A stretch of DNA of 64,000 bases from Streptomyces flaveus (GCF_014647675.1 NZ_BMPQ01000017.1:124001-188000), one strand, 5' to 3'; positions 7,709 to 16,884 are shown, counted from the stretch's first letter. Made by a program: numbers and translations. The notes: a model not told the origin generated them from the sequence alone.

Positions 7709-9202
7709 TCAGACGGCGGGCGCCGGAACGTACGGTGCCAGCTCAGCCGCCAGTTCCTCGTGCACCCGTACCTTCAGCAGCGTGCCCTCCGGGGTGTGCT
7801 CCTCGGAGATCACCTCGCCGTCGGTGTAGGCGCGGGCGACGAGTCGGCCGTGCGTGTAAGGCACGAGCACCTCCAACTCAACTGCGGGGTGCGGCAGTTC
7901 GACGTCGATCAGCGCGAGCAGCTCGTCGATGCCCTGGCCCGTACGGGCCGAGACCGCGATGGAGCGCTTCTCGATCCGCAGCAGCCGCTGAAGCACCAGC
8001 GGATCGGCCGCGTCCGCCTTGTTGATCACCACGATCTCGGGTACGTCCGTCGCGCCCACGTCACGGATGACCTCGCGCACGGCGGCCAGCTGCTCCTCCG
8101 GCGCCGGGTGGGCGCCGTCGACCACGTGCAGGATCAGGTCGGAGTCGCCGACCTCCTCCATCGTGGAGCGGAACGCCTCGACGAGGTGGTGCGGCAGGTG
8201 TCGTACGAATCCGACGGTGTCCGCCAGCGTGTAGAGCCGCCCGGTGGGTGTCTCGGCCCGGCGCACGGTCGGGTCGAGGGTCGCGAACAGCGCGTTCTCG
8301 ACCAGGACGCCCGCGCCTGTCAGCCGGTTCAGCAGCGAGGACTTGCCCGCGTTGGTGTAGCCGGCGATGGCGACCGAGGGCACCTTCTTGCGACGGCGCT
8401 CCCGGCGCTGGATGTCGCGGCCGGCCTTCATGCCCGCGATCTCCCGGCGCATCTTCGCCATCTTCTCGCGGATACGGCGCCGGTCCGTCTCGATCTTGGT
8501 CTCACCGGGACCACGGGTGGCGAGGCCGCCGCCCTTGCCGCCGCCCATCTGACGGGACAGCGACTGACCCCAGCCTCGCAGCCGCGGCAGCATGTACTGC
8601 ATCTGCGCGAGCGCGACCTGTGCCTTGCCCTCTCGGGACTTGGCGTGCTGGGCGAAGATGTCGAGGATCAGGGCGGTCCGGTCGATCACCTTGACCTTGA
8701 CGACGTCTTCGAGGTGGATCAGCTGGCCCGGCGAGAGCTCACCGTCACAGATGACGGTGTCCGCGCCGGTCTCGAGCACGATGTCACGCAGCTCGTTGGC
8801 CTTGCCGGAGCCGATGTACGTGGCCGGGTCCGCCTTGTCGCGGCGCTGGATCACGCCGTCGAGCACCAGAGCGCCCGCGGTCTCCGCGAGTGCGGCCAGC
8901 TCCGCGAGGGAGTTGTCCGCGTCGGCCGCGGTTCCCGAGGTCCACACCCCGACGAGCACGACTCGCTCAAGACGCAGCTGTCGGTACTCGACCTCGGTGA
9001 CGTCCTCGAGCTCGGTGGAGAGGCCTGCGACTCGGCGCAGTGCCGCGCGGTCGGAGCGGTCGAACTGGTCGCCGTCCCACTCGCCGTCGATCGCATGGCT
9101 CCAGGCGACGTCCTCTTCCATCAGGGCATCGGCCCGAAGGCGTTCGGGGCTGTTCTGCGCGAGGCTCTGCTTGTCCTGGGAAGGGGAAGAAGAGGAGGTC
9201 AT
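7709..9202 (-). CDS. hflX: GTPase HflX, ribosome-associated
   Basis: A 497-residue GTPase of the Obg-HflX superfamily that binds the 50S subunit and splits or rescues stalled ribosomes in other bacteria. Seen in order: the HflX N-terminal glycine-rich domain with ATYIGSGKANEL and DGELSPGQ; the family motif RGPGETKIETDRR; a basic coiled coil; then the G domain with G1 GYTNAGKSSLLNRL (about residue 285), G3 DTVGF, G4 NKAD and G5 SAR. The N-terminal 60 residues are a variable extension common in actinobacteria. It follows the M1 peptidase on the same strand with a 223-base gap. Confidence 0.95.
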   Translation of the reverse strand: MTSSSSPSQDKQSLAQNSPERLRADALMEEDVAWSHAIDGEWDGDQFDRSDRAALRRVAGLSTELEDVTEVEYRQLRLERVVLVGVWTSGTAADADNSLAELAALAETAGALVLDGVIQRRDKADPATYIGSGKANELRDIVLETGADTVICDGELSPGQLIHLEDVVKVKVIDRTALILDIFAQHAKSREGKAQVALAQMQYMLPRLRGWGQSLSRQMGGGKGGGLATRGPGETKIETDRRRIREKMAKMRREIAGMKAGRDIQRRERRRKKVPSVAIAGYTNAGKSSLLNRLTGAGVLVENALFATLDPTVRRAETPTGRLYTLADTVGFVRHLPHHLVEAFRSTMEEVGDSDLILHVVDGAHPAPEEQLAAVREVIRDVGATDVPEIVVINKADAADPLVLQRLLRIEKRSIAVSARTGQGIDELLALIDVELPHPAVELEVLVPYTHGRLVARAYTDGEVISEEHTPEGTLLKVRVHEELAAELAPYVPAPAV

Positions 9203-9425
9203 TGGGTCCTTACGTCGATGGGAATCTATGGGGCGACGAACTGTGGTCCGTCACTTGATACAACGTGCGGAGCCGCCGGGAGATTCCCGGCTCTGGAGTC
9301 CGTCCGGCGGATCATGCCGGAGACCCGGGGTGCCGCGTCGTCGACCTGATGATGGTTGCACGGCGCGCCCGTCTCGTCATCTGGGTTATCGACGGCTCTG
9401 TTGTCGACGGCTCTCGATTTCTGAG
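9203..9425. other. hflX upstream region with short direct repeats
   Basis: The gap holds TCGACGGCTCT twice (9389-9399 and 9404-9414). CGGCTCTCGAT also occurs twice, the second copy falling in the 3' end of the peptidase gene. These look like a small local duplication rather than a defined site. The hflX promoter must lie here, but no clear hexamers were seen. Confidence 0.4.
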
Positions 9426-10967
9426 TCACCGGCGGCTCTCGATCTGAGGTGTCGAGGACTGTGGCGCGTGCTTCGCGCCCTTCTCGGCGGGTGCGACGCT
9501 GCGCCAGTCCGGGTGTCCCGGCATGGGCGGGGTCTTCTTGCCGTGCAGCCAGGCCTTGAAGAACGCGCTCAGATCGCGCTCCGCGACGGCCGAGGCGAGG
9601 CGCTCGAAGTCCGCGGTCGTCGCGGTGCCGTCACGGTGGATCCGCACCCAGGTCCGCTCCAGCCGCTCGAAGGCCGGGCGGCCGATCTCCTGGCGCAGCG
9701 CGTACAGGACCAGGGCGCTGCCGCCGTAGAGGTTCGGCCTGAAGATGCTCATCTTCCGGCCGGGCTCGGGGGCCTTGGGCGCCGCGGGCGGGCCTCCGGC
9801 GGTCCGCCAGGTGTCGGACGCCCCGTAGGCCTCACGCATCCGTGTCTCGAGGGGCTCGTCCGCCGTCTCTTCCGCGTACAGGGCCTCGTACCAGGTGGCG
9901 TGTCCTTCGCTCAGCCACAGGTCGGACCAGGTGCGCGGGGTGACGCTGTTGCCGAACCACTGGTGTGCCAGCTCATGCACCATGATCGACTCGACGTACC
10001 ACTTCGAGAACTCAGGACGTGTGAAGAGCTCTCTCTCGAAGAGAGAGAGCGTTTGTGTCTCGAGTTCGAAGCCGGTCCGCGCCTCGGCGATCAGCAGCCC
10101 GTACGTCTCGAAGGGGTAGCGGCCGATCTTCCGCTCCATCCAGGCGATCTGCCCGGGCGTCTTCTTGAGCCAGGGCTCCAGCTTCTTGCGGTCCTTGGAG
10201 GGCACCACATCGCGTACGGGGAGACCGGCAGGGCCGCCCCTGTGCACCACGAAGGAGCGGCCGATGGACACCTGGGTGAGTTCGGTGGCCATGGGGTGCT
10301 CGGTTCGGTACGCCCAGGTGGTGGCCCTCGCACGGCGGACCGCGCCCAGCGGCAGTCCGTTCGCCACGGCCGTGTAGCCGTTGGGCGCGGTGACGCGGAT
10401 CGTGAAGATCGCCTTGTCGGAGGGGTGGTCGTTGCCCGGGAAGACCCGGTGCGCGGCATCGATCTGGTTGGCCATGGCGAGCCCGTCCTCGGTCCGCACC
10501 CAGCCGCTCTTCACGTCCTTCCCGGGCGTCGGGTCGCTGTCGTGGCCCACAGTGATCCGCATCCGGCTGCCGGGCGCCAGCCGCTTCGCGAGCGTGACCA
10601 CCAGGTCCTCCCCCGCGCCGCGGAACTCCGCGGGCACGCCGTTGACCTCGACGGATCGCACCGTTCCGTGCGAGTAGTCAAGATTGACCTGCTTCAACCA
10701 GTCTGTCGCCCGTGCGTCGATCGTGGTGACGGCCGGCAGCGGCTCGCTGTTGTTGCCGGAGTAGGTGAAGGCGAGGTCGTACGCCATGACGTCGTACCCG
10801 GGGTTGCCCAGGTGCGGGAAGAGGCGGTCGCCGATGCCGAGCGGCTCCGCCGGCGCGGGACCGCTCGCGGCGATGAGGCAGAGCGAGGAGGAGGCGGCCA
10901 GCAACGCCGTACGGAGCGGTCTGTGGGCCTTCGGGCGCGGAGCCGGGGTCCTGGAGGTGAGCGGCAT
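9426..10967 (-). CDS. Secreted M1-family zinc metallopeptidase
   Basis: A 513-residue gluzincin aminopeptidase-like enzyme. The zinc site is complete: HELAHQWFGN near residue 327, with the third ligand in WLSEGHATW about 20 residues later (HExxH-x18-E). A signal peptide is present (basic start, then ALLAASSSLCLIAASGPAPA), so the enzyme is exported. It is shorter than full M1 aminopeptidases (about 850 residues) and lacks the large C-terminal domain, as is usual for this actinobacterial group. In Streptomyces it neighbours rshA and hflX. A perfect 10-base inverted repeat lies inside the coding region at 10028-10050. Confidence 0.9.
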   Translation of the reverse strand: MPLTSRTPAPRPKAHRPLRTALLAASSSLCLIAASGPAPAEPLGIGDRLFPHLGNPGYDVMAYDLAFTYSGNNSEPLPAVTTIDARATDWLKQVNLDYSHGTVRSVEVNGVPAEFRGAGEDLVVTLAKRLAPGSRMRITVGHDSDPTPGKDVKSGWVRTEDGLAMANQIDAAHRVFPGNDHPSDKAIFTIRVTAPNGYTAVANGLPLGAVRRARATTWAYRTEHPMATELTQVSIGRSFVVHRGGPAGLPVRDVVPSKDRKKLEPWLKKTPGQIAWMERKIGRYPFETYGLLIAEARTGFELETQTLSLFERELFTRPEFSKWYVESIMVHELAHQWFGNSVTPRTWSDLWLSEGHATWYEALYAEETADEPLETRMREAYGASDTWRTAGGPPAAPKAPEPGRKMSIFRPNLYGGSALVLYALRQEIGRPAFERLERTWVRIHRDGTATTADFERLASAVAERDLSAFFKAWLHGKKTPPMPGHPDWRSVAPAEKGAKHAPQSSTPQIESRR

Positions 10968-11057
10968 GGACCACGGCTATCAGCGCCCGTTCGGTGTGCG
11001 GTGACGACTCGCGCCGCACACACTCGAACGGGTGGCCGATGACCTGCTGATGACCTG

Positions 11058-13220
11058 CTACGGAGTCGCCGCCTGGTGCTGGGCCCGGCCCACGTCGTAC
11101 ACACCCGGCACGTTGCGCATCGCCCGCATAAGTGCGGGAAGGTGTGCGGCGTCCGGGAGTTGGAGCGTGTAGGTGTGGCGTACGCGCTGCTGGCTGGGGG
11201 GTTCGACAGTCGCCGAGACGATGGCGACACCCTCCAGGGCGATGGCTTCGGTCAGGTCGGCGAGCAGATGCGGCCGCCCGAAGGACTCGGCGACCAACGT
11301 GACACGGCACTCCGTGGTGTCACCCCAGCGCACGTCGACCTCCTTGCGCCCCGCGTCCTTCATGCGCGCCACCACGGCGCACTCCACGCGATGCACCGTC
11401 ACCACTCCCCCGCGCACGACGAAGCCGGTGACCGCGTCGGGCGGTACGGGCGTACAGCAGCCCGCGAGCCGTACGGTCGCACCGGGCTCGTCCACGACGG
11501 CGTTCGCGCCGGAGGGCGGCGCGGCAGAGCTGTCGACGGGCGGTCTGAGGGGCGCGACGGAGATCTCCGCGTCCGGTGTGGCGTCGGGCGAGGGATGCGT
11601 GGCGAGCCAACGCTGGATGGCGATGCGCGCGGCGGGCGTACGCGCATGCTCCAGCCACTCCCTGGAGGGCTCCGAGGACGCGTCCTGGCCCATGAGCAGT
11701 TGCACGGTGTCACCGTCCCTCAGGACCGTACTCAGCGTCGCCAGGCGGCCGTTGACGCGCGCGCCCATGCAGGCGTGCGCGTCCTCGCCGTACTGCGCAT
11801 ACGCGGCGTCCACGCAGCTCGCGCCCGCGGGCAGCCCGATCGTGCCGCCATCGGGACGTAAAACGGTGATCTCCCGGTCCTGGGCGAGATCTTCGCGCAG
11901 CGTGGACCAGAACGTGTCGGGATCCGGCGCGGCCTCCTGCCAGTCGAGGAGGCGGGAGAGCCAGCCGGGGCGGGTGGGGTCGACGCGCTCGCCGTCACTG
12001 TCCAGTTGCTCCTCCGTAGGAGAAGCATAGGGATTGCCGAGTGCGATGACGCCGGCCTCGGCGACCTTGTGCATCTGGTGTGTGCGGATGAGGACTTCGG
12101 CGACCTGGCCTGCCATGGGGGTGCCCCCGGGCGAGTCTGTTCGAGCCTGGGGTAGGGCGACGGCCGTGTGCAGCGACTGGTACAGGTTGAACTTGGGGAC
12201 GGCGATGAAGTCCTTGAACTCCGAGACCACCGGCGTGAGGCAGGTGTGCAGTTCGCCGAGCACTCCGTAGCAGTCGGCGTCCTCGTTCACGAGCACCAGG
12301 AGGCGCCCGAAGTCGACGCCGCGCAGTCGGCCGCGCTTGCGGGAGGTGCGGTGCAGGGAGACCAAGTGCCGTGGCCGGATGAGGACTTCGGCCTGCAGCC
12401 CGGCCTCACGCAGGATTTTGCGCACCTCTTCCGCGATCTCCGCGAGGGGATCGTCGGGGCGCGCCGCGTTGTCGACGATGAGCCCCCTGGTGCGCTCGTA
12501 CTCCTCGGGGTGCAGGATCGCGAAGACGAGGTCCTCGAGCTCGGTCTTGAGCGCCTGGACGCCGAGCCGCTCGGCGAGCGGGATCAGCACGTCCCTGGTC
12601 ACCTTGGCGATACGGGCCTGCTTCTCGGGGCGCATGACGCCCAGGGTGCGCATGTTGTGCAGCCGGTCGGCGAGTTTGATCGACATCACGCGTACGTCGT
12701 TGCCGGTGGCGACGAGCATCTTGCGGAACGTTTCCGGCTCGGCGGCCGCTCCGTAGTCGACCTTCTCCAGTTTCGTGACGCCGTCGACGAGATAGCGGAC
12801 CTCCTCGCCGAACTCCTCCCGCACCTGGTCGAGCGTCACCTCTGTGTCCTCGACGGTGTCGTGGAGCAGAGAAGCCGTCAACGTCGTGGTCTCCGCGCCG
12901 AGTTCGGCGAGGATCAGGGTCACGGCGAGCGGGTGCGTGATGTAGGGCTCGCCGCTCTTGCGCATCTGGCCGCGGTGCGAGGACTCGGCGAGGACGTACG
13001 CCCGGCGCAGTGGCTCCAGGTCGGCGTCGGGGTGGTGGGCGCGATGGGCCTCGACCACGTGGCTGATCGCATCGGGCAGCCTGCCGCGGCCCGCGGACCC
13101 CAGGAGCGCGGCTCGGCCGAGGCGGCGCAGATCGATGCGCGGGCGACTCCTCCTGCGATGCGCCTCGGGCGCGATCGGGCCGGGCGTCGCGGGGTTCGTG
13201 GCCTCCGCACTCATGGGCAC
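11058..13220 (-). CDS. rshA: RelA/SpoT homologue RshA, (p)ppGpp metabolism
   Basis: A 720-residue long RSH protein. Domains in order: HD hydrolase (about residues 60-230) with HRGQMRKSGEPYITHP, LLHDTVEDT and KLADRLHNMRTL, all canonical; synthetase-like domain (about 280-400) ending in AVPKFNLYQSLHTAV and AEVLIRTHQMH; TGS (about 450-510); and a C-terminal ACT domain. The synthetase motifs depart from active enzymes: the usual VGVRI reads GRLLVL, and EVQIRT reads EVLIRT. Hydrolysis is therefore likely but synthesis doubtful. Gene context (dapF upstream, M1 peptidase and hflX downstream) matches S. coelicolor rshA, the second RSH beside relA. Confidence 0.88.
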   Translation of the reverse strand: MPMSAEATNPATPGPIAPEAHRRRSRPRIDLRRLGRAALLGSAGRGRLPDAISHVVEAHRAHHPDADLEPLRRAYVLAESSHRGQMRKSGEPYITHPLAVTLILAELGAETTTLTASLLHDTVEDTEVTLDQVREEFGEEVRYLVDGVTKLEKVDYGAAAEPETFRKMLVATGNDVRVMSIKLADRLHNMRTLGVMRPEKQARIAKVTRDVLIPLAERLGVQALKTELEDLVFAILHPEEYERTRGLIVDNAARPDDPLAEIAEEVRKILREAGLQAEVLIRPRHLVSLHRTSRKRGRLRGVDFGRLLVLVNEDADCYGVLGELHTCLTPVVSEFKDFIAVPKFNLYQSLHTAVALPQARTDSPGGTPMAGQVAEVLIRTHQMHKVAEAGVIALGNPYASPTEEQLDSDGERVDPTRPGWLSRLLDWQEAAPDPDTFWSTLREDLAQDREITVLRPDGGTIGLPAGASCVDAAYAQYGEDAHACMGARVNGRLATLSTVLRDGDTVQLLMGQDASSEPSREWLEHARTPAARIAIQRWLATHPSPDATPDAEISVAPLRPPVDSSAAPPSGANAVVDEPGATVRLAGCCTPVPPDAVTGFVVRGGVVTVHRVECAVVARMKDAGRKEVDVRWGDTTECRVTLVAESFGRPHLLADLTEAIALEGVAIVSATVEPPSQQRVRHTYTLQLPDAAHLPALMRAMRNVPGVYDVGRAQHQAATP

Positions 13221-13323
13221 CTCCGGCTGCTGGACCGACGGACGGGGCGCCCCATGGCGTACACGGCTCTGGGGATGATGTCGTTCCCCCGTCCGGGCCG
13301 GTGCTTGATGCTACCGAGCCCAA

Positions 13324-13355
13324 CACGCTCGGCTGACCGCCTCACGCCGAGCGTG
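13324..13355 (-). terminator. Hairpin after dapF
   Basis: CACGCTCGGC and GCCGAGCGTG form a perfect 10-base stem with a 12-base loop, between the dapF stop and the rshA start on the minus strand. Confidence 0.7.
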
Positions 13356-13382
13356 AAACGGATCACCCATTCGAGCGATGGT

Positions 13383-14252
13383 TCAGGGGTTTACGGTTTT
13401 GAGCCACTCGGCGTCGATCTCGCCCTCGGCGACGATCACCGCGGGTCCGGTCATCTCGATCTCGCCGTCGGGCCGCTCGGTGATCACCAGGCGTCCGCCG
13501 GGCACATCGACGGTGTACGTGGCCGGGGTGCGGGTCACGGCGGGATCGGCGCCGTCCCGTCTCGCCGCCGCCACCGCGACGGCACATGCGCCCGTGCCGC
13601 ACGAGCGGGTCTCGCCGGCGCCGCGCTCGTGCACGCGCAGGGCGATGTGCCGGGGGCCGCGGTCGACGACGAACTCGACGTTCACCCCGTCCGGGTAGGC
13701 GGATGCCGGGCTGAACAACGGGGGTGCGAACAGGTCTCCGGCGTGGCCGAGGTCGTCCACGAAGGCGACCGCGTGCGGATTGCCCATGTTCACGTTGCGC
13801 GCGGGCCAGCTGCGCTCACCGACGCTCACGGTGATGGCCCCTTCGGGGAGGAGCGCCTTGCCCATGCCGACGGTGATGTCGCCCTCCTTGGCGATGTGCA
13901 CCCTCTTCACGCCCCCGCGCGTGGCGACCGCGATGTCCCCTTCGGTCACCTGTCCGGCGCGCTGGAGGTAGCGCGCGAACACCCGCACTCCGTTGCCGCA
14001 CATCTCCGCGATCGAGCCGTCGCCGTTGCGGTAGTCCATGAACCACTCCGCCTCGGCGGCCATCTCCTTGGCCTCGGGGTGCGCGGCGGACCGTACGACA
14101 TGCAGCAGACCGTCTCCGCCGATGCCCGCGCGGCGGTCGCAGAGGGCGGCGACGGCGGCCGGAGGCAGGTCGATGGCGTTCTCGGGGTCGGGGACGATCA
14201 CGAAGTCGTTCTCGGTCCCGTGCCCCTTGAGGAAGGCGATCCGCGTGCTCAT
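13383..14252 (-). CDS. dapF: Diaminopimelate epimerase
   Basis: Converts LL- to meso-diaminopimelate for lysine and peptidoglycan synthesis. The 289-residue protein starts MSTRIAFLKGHGTENDFVIV at ATG 14252. Both catalytic cysteines are visible, in MCGNGVRVFARYL and in SCGTGACAVAVAAA, acting as the acid/base pair of this PLP-independent epimerase. The frame stays open a long way upstream, but nothing there looks like a DapF extension. It follows the small membrane protein gene by 47 bases and ends in a hairpin. Confidence 0.97.
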   Translation of the reverse strand: MSTRIAFLKGHGTENDFVIVPDPENAIDLPPAAVAALCDRRAGIGGDGLLHVVRSAAHPEAKEMAAEAEWFMDYRNGDGSIAEMCGNGVRVFARYLQRAGQVTEGDIAVATRGGVKRVHIAKEGDITVGMGKALLPEGAITVSVGERSWPARNVNMGNPHAVAFVDDLGHAGDLFAPPLFSPASAYPDGVNVEFVVDRGPRHIALRVHERGAGETRSCGTGACAVAVAAARRDGADPAVTRTPATYTVDVPGGRLVITERPDGEIEMTGPAVIVAEGEIDAEWLKTVNP

Positions 14253-14299
14253 TCCTCGATCGTACGGGGTGGGTACGACACCGCGGTCCGGGCTGGGCC

Positions 14300-14797
14300 T
14301 CAGCGCAGGCGGGCCACCCGCCACACGGCGAGGACGACGACGAGGGCGACGATCACGGCGTACGCGATCACGACCCGCCAGTCCGGGCGACGGCCGGAAC
14401 CGCGCTGCGGCAGGCCGGGCCAGGTGTAGCCGACGCGACGGGCGGCCATCATGCCCCAGCCCGCGGCGCAGGAGGAGATCAGCAGGCCGAGCATGGCGAT
14501 CATGGCCCCGCTGTCGCCGAAGTCGAACGCCAGCGGGAAGGCGAACATCAGGGAGCCGAGCGCGGCCAGGCCCACGATGGGCGCGAGCTGCCAGATCCGC
14601 AGTCGGCGCTGCGGACGCAGCTCGACCTCGACCTCGGGCTCCGCGAACATCTCGTCGGGCCCGGGTCCGTCGGCGGTCACGCCGCCCGGGGTTTCGTCGG
14701 GTCCGTCGGGGCTCAGTCGGTCCCCGTCCGGATCCTGCTGATCCCTTACGGTGTCGTGCTCCGTGCCTTGTGCGGTGTCGCGAGGGCCGGCCTCCAT
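14300..14797 (-). CDS. Membrane protein of unknown function
   Basis: A 165-residue protein from ATG 14797, which has GGGAGG nine bases upstream; a GTG at 14827 lacks a ribosome site. The first 60 residues are acidic and probably disordered. Three hydrophobic segments follow (about residues 70-90, 95-118 and 138-158) and a short basic tail. No family is recognised. It lies between miaA and dapF on the same strand, as a small membrane protein does in S. coelicolor. Confidence 0.8.
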   Translation of the reverse strand: MEAGPRDTAQGTEHDTVRDQQDPDGDRLSPDGPDETPGGVTADGPGPDEMFAEPEVEVELRPQRRLRIWQLAPIVGLAALGSLMFAFPLAFDFGDSGAMIAMLGLLISSCAAGWGMMAARRVGYTWPGLPQRGSGRRPDWRVVIAYAVIVALVVVLAVWRVARLR

Positions 14798-14905
14798 CGC
14801 CACGCGCCCTCCCAACTCGGACTCCACTTGGTCGATCGAAGCTCGATGATGGCACGGTGGCAGAGGCCGGGATGACGGGCGGAGCGTCCCGATGCCATGA
14901 CGTGA

Positions 14906-15844
14906 TCAGGCTGTAACCGGTCGTTCGACCAATGTCAGGGCGTGCCGGGGAAGTTCCGTGAGATCCGCCGCGGCCCCACTGAGCCAATGCACCCGCGGAT
15001 CGCGCCTGAACCAGGAATCCTGACGGCGCGCGAAGCGCTTGGTGGCGCGTACGGTTTCGGCCCGCGCCTCGTCGTCGGTGCACTCCCCGGACAGGGACGC
15101 CAGAACCTGCTGGTAGCCGAGCGCCCGCGATGCCGTACGCCCCTCACGCAAGCCTCGCGCCTCCAGCGCGCGTACCTCGTCGACGAGTCCTTCGTCCCAC
15201 ATGCGGTCCACCCGGCGGGTGATGCGGTCGTCGAGTTCGGGGCGCGCCACGTCGACGCCGATCTGCACGGTGTCGTAGATGGAGTCATGGCCGGGCAGGT
15301 TGGCGGTGAAGGGCTTGCCGGTGATCTCGATGACTTCGAGGGCGCGGACGATCCGTCGTCCGTTGCTGGGCAGAATCGCGTGGGCCGCCTCGGGATCGGC
15401 GGCGGCCAGCCGGGCGTGCAGGGCACCCGAGCCGCGCAGAGTCAGCTCCTCCTCCAGGCGGGCCCGCACTTCGGGATCCGTACCCGGAAACTCCAGGTTG
15501 TCGACGGCCCCCCGGACATACAGGCCGGAGCCGCCCACGAGGATCGGCCAGCGTCCCTCGGCAAGGAGGGCGTCGATACGGGCGCGCGCGAGCCGCTGGT
15601 ACTCGGCCACGCTCGCGGTCACCGTCACGTCCCAGATGTCCAGGAGGTGATGCGGGATGCCTCGACGCTCCTCGGGCGTCAGCTTGGCGGTACCGATATC
15701 CATCCCCCGGTAGAGCTGCATGGAATCGGCGTTGACGATCTCGCCGCCGAGTTGCTGGGCCAGCTGAACTCCCAGATCGGACTTTCCGGCCGCGGTGGGA
15801 CCGACGACGGCGATGACCCGCGGGGCGGGAGCTGCACTACTCAC
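14906..15844 (-). CDS. miaA: tRNA dimethylallyltransferase MiaA
   Basis: Transfers the dimethylallyl group to A37 of tRNAs reading codons that begin with U; MiaB, encoded at 17891-19378, then methylthiolates the product. The P-loop is VVGPTAAGKSDLG near residue 15, followed by the family motifs NADSMQLYRGMDIGTAK and the ILVGGSGLYVRG segment. GTG 15844 is chosen as start (312 residues, the usual length); a longer open frame upstream carries no conserved sequence. Divergent from the acidic protein gene at 16027. Confidence 0.97.
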   Translation of the reverse strand: MSSAAPAPRVIAVVGPTAAGKSDLGVQLAQQLGGEIVNADSMQLYRGMDIGTAKLTPEERRGIPHHLLDIWDVTVTASVAEYQRLARARIDALLAEGRWPILVGGSGLYVRGAVDNLEFPGTDPEVRARLEEELTLRGSGALHARLAAADPEAAHAILPSNGRRIVRALEVIEITGKPFTANLPGHDSIYDTVQIGVDVARPELDDRITRRVDRMWDEGLVDEVRALEARGLREGRTASRALGYQQVLASLSGECTDDEARAETVRATKRFARRQDSWFRRDPRVHWLSGAAADLTELPRHALTLVERPVTA

Positions 15845-16026
15845 CGCAACAGTCTCGCAAACCTCGGGGCCTCTCCTCGAACGAGTTACGTGACGCCACG
15901 GATCCGGGGTCGTTGCCTGTTGCGAGGTTCCAGCCGCCGGTTTTGAGGACCGGCGACCCGGGCGACGCAATGAGACGCACCGGGCGGCACGGAATTTCGC
16001 CCACACGAGTAGGGTATGGAGACGAT

Positions 16027-16326
16027 ATGGGCGTTTTTGCACGGCTTCTTCGGAAAGATAAGCCTAAGTCCAAGGGGTCGGAGGAGGCGTCAACCACTGA
16101 GGCGCAGGCCGACACCCAGACGGTCGAACCCGACGTGAAGGCTGACACGGAGGAAGCAACGGAAGCGGCGAAGGAAGCTGAGGAGTCGGCCGAGAGCGAA
16201 TCCGAGGCCGCGGAGAAGTCGGCGGAGTCCACCGAGAGCGAGGCGTCGGACGGCGTCGAGATCCCCAAGCAGCAGTCCGCCGAGGAGGCGGCCGACAGCG
16301 AGGCCGACGAGAGCGCCCACAAGTAA
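16027..16326 (+). CDS. Highly acidic, probably disordered small protein
   Basis: A 99-residue protein with a short basic start (MGVFARLLRKDKPKSKG) followed by about 80 residues dominated by Glu, Ala, Ser and Asp, with no hydrophobic core. GGAGAC precedes ATG 16027. No family is recognised. It is followed 24 bases later by the MT0933-type gene, which has its own ribosome site, so the two are probably one operon. The basic head and acidic tail suggest binding to a partner, but no function can be assigned. Confidence 0.75.
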   Translation: MGVFARLLRKDKPKSKGSEEASTTEAQADTQTVEPDVKADTEEATEAAKEAEESAESESEAAEKSAESTESEASDGVEIPKQQSAEEAADSEADESAHK

Positions 16327-16350
16327 CTGTCCCGCGAGGGAAGGTGCACC

Positions 16351-16626
16351 ATGGGTCTCCTCGAGAGCCTGAAGACCAAACTCACGCCCACCAAGGGAAA
16401 GGTCTCGCACCTCGCGCAGCAGCACGGGGGCAAGATCGAACAGGGTCTCGACAAGGCCGCGAAGCTGGCCGACAAGAAGACCAAGGGCAAGTACAGCGAC
16501 AAGATCCAGACGGGCACGGGCAAAGCCAAGGGTGCCCTGGACCGGCTCGCGCACAAGGAGGGTGACGGGAGGGAGGGCGGCGCGACACCTCCACCACCCG
16601 CACCGCCATCGCCCTCGGCATCCTGA
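16351..16626 (+). CDS. MT0933-like antitoxin-family protein
   Basis: A 91-residue lysine-rich helical protein. The part LDKAAKLADKKTKGKYSDKIQTGTGKAKGALD matches the pattern of the MT0933/Rv0909-type antitoxin family (DKTGGKYxDxIDxGxxKAKxAL). A Pro-rich tail (TPPPPAPPSPSAS) ends the protein. GGGAAGG precedes the ATG. In mycobacteria this family is paired with an SRPBCC-fold toxin (Rv0910). No such gene is adjacent here, so a toxin-antitoxin role is doubtful and a housekeeping or stress role is equally possible. Confidence 0.8.
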   Translation: MGLLESLKTKLTPTKGKVSHLAQQHGGKIEQGLDKAAKLADKKTKGKYSDKIQTGTGKAKGALDRLAHKEGDGREGGATPPPPAPPSPSAS

Positions 16627-16639
16627 AAGACGGCACTTC

Positions 16640-16681
16640 GGCGGACGGTCAGGGAGCGCTTGGGGCTCCGGGCCGTCCGCC
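16640..16681 (+). terminator. Terminator after the MT0933-type gene
   Basis: GGCGGACGG and CCGTCCGCC form the outer stem, and GGAGC/GCTCC pair inside, 14 bases after the stop codon. Confidence 0.75.
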
Positions 16682-16884
16682 GTGTTGTTGGCCGTGCAGT
16701 TGGCCGACGCCCGGTAAGCGACACAGGTAGTCGCATGTGGAGCGAGCCCACCGGGAGAGCCGGGGATGGCACTCCGCGCGTTCGCCGGCTCCGACGCGCC
16801 GAGATCAGCGCCGTCCCGGGGCTCAGCGCCCGCTTGCGGCTCAGCGCCGGGCTCGGCTCCGGCCCGGACGCCCTTGGCCTACGC

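Noticed and set aside
7667..9349. Plus-strand open frame of 560 codons across hflX
   Set aside because: Antisense shadow; the minus strand encodes an unmistakable HflX.
14253..15083. Upstream extension of dapF in the same frame (would give 566 residues)
   Set aside because: The extension runs antisense-like through the membrane protein and miaA 3' end and has no DapF similarity; MSTRIAFLKGHGTENDF is the family start.
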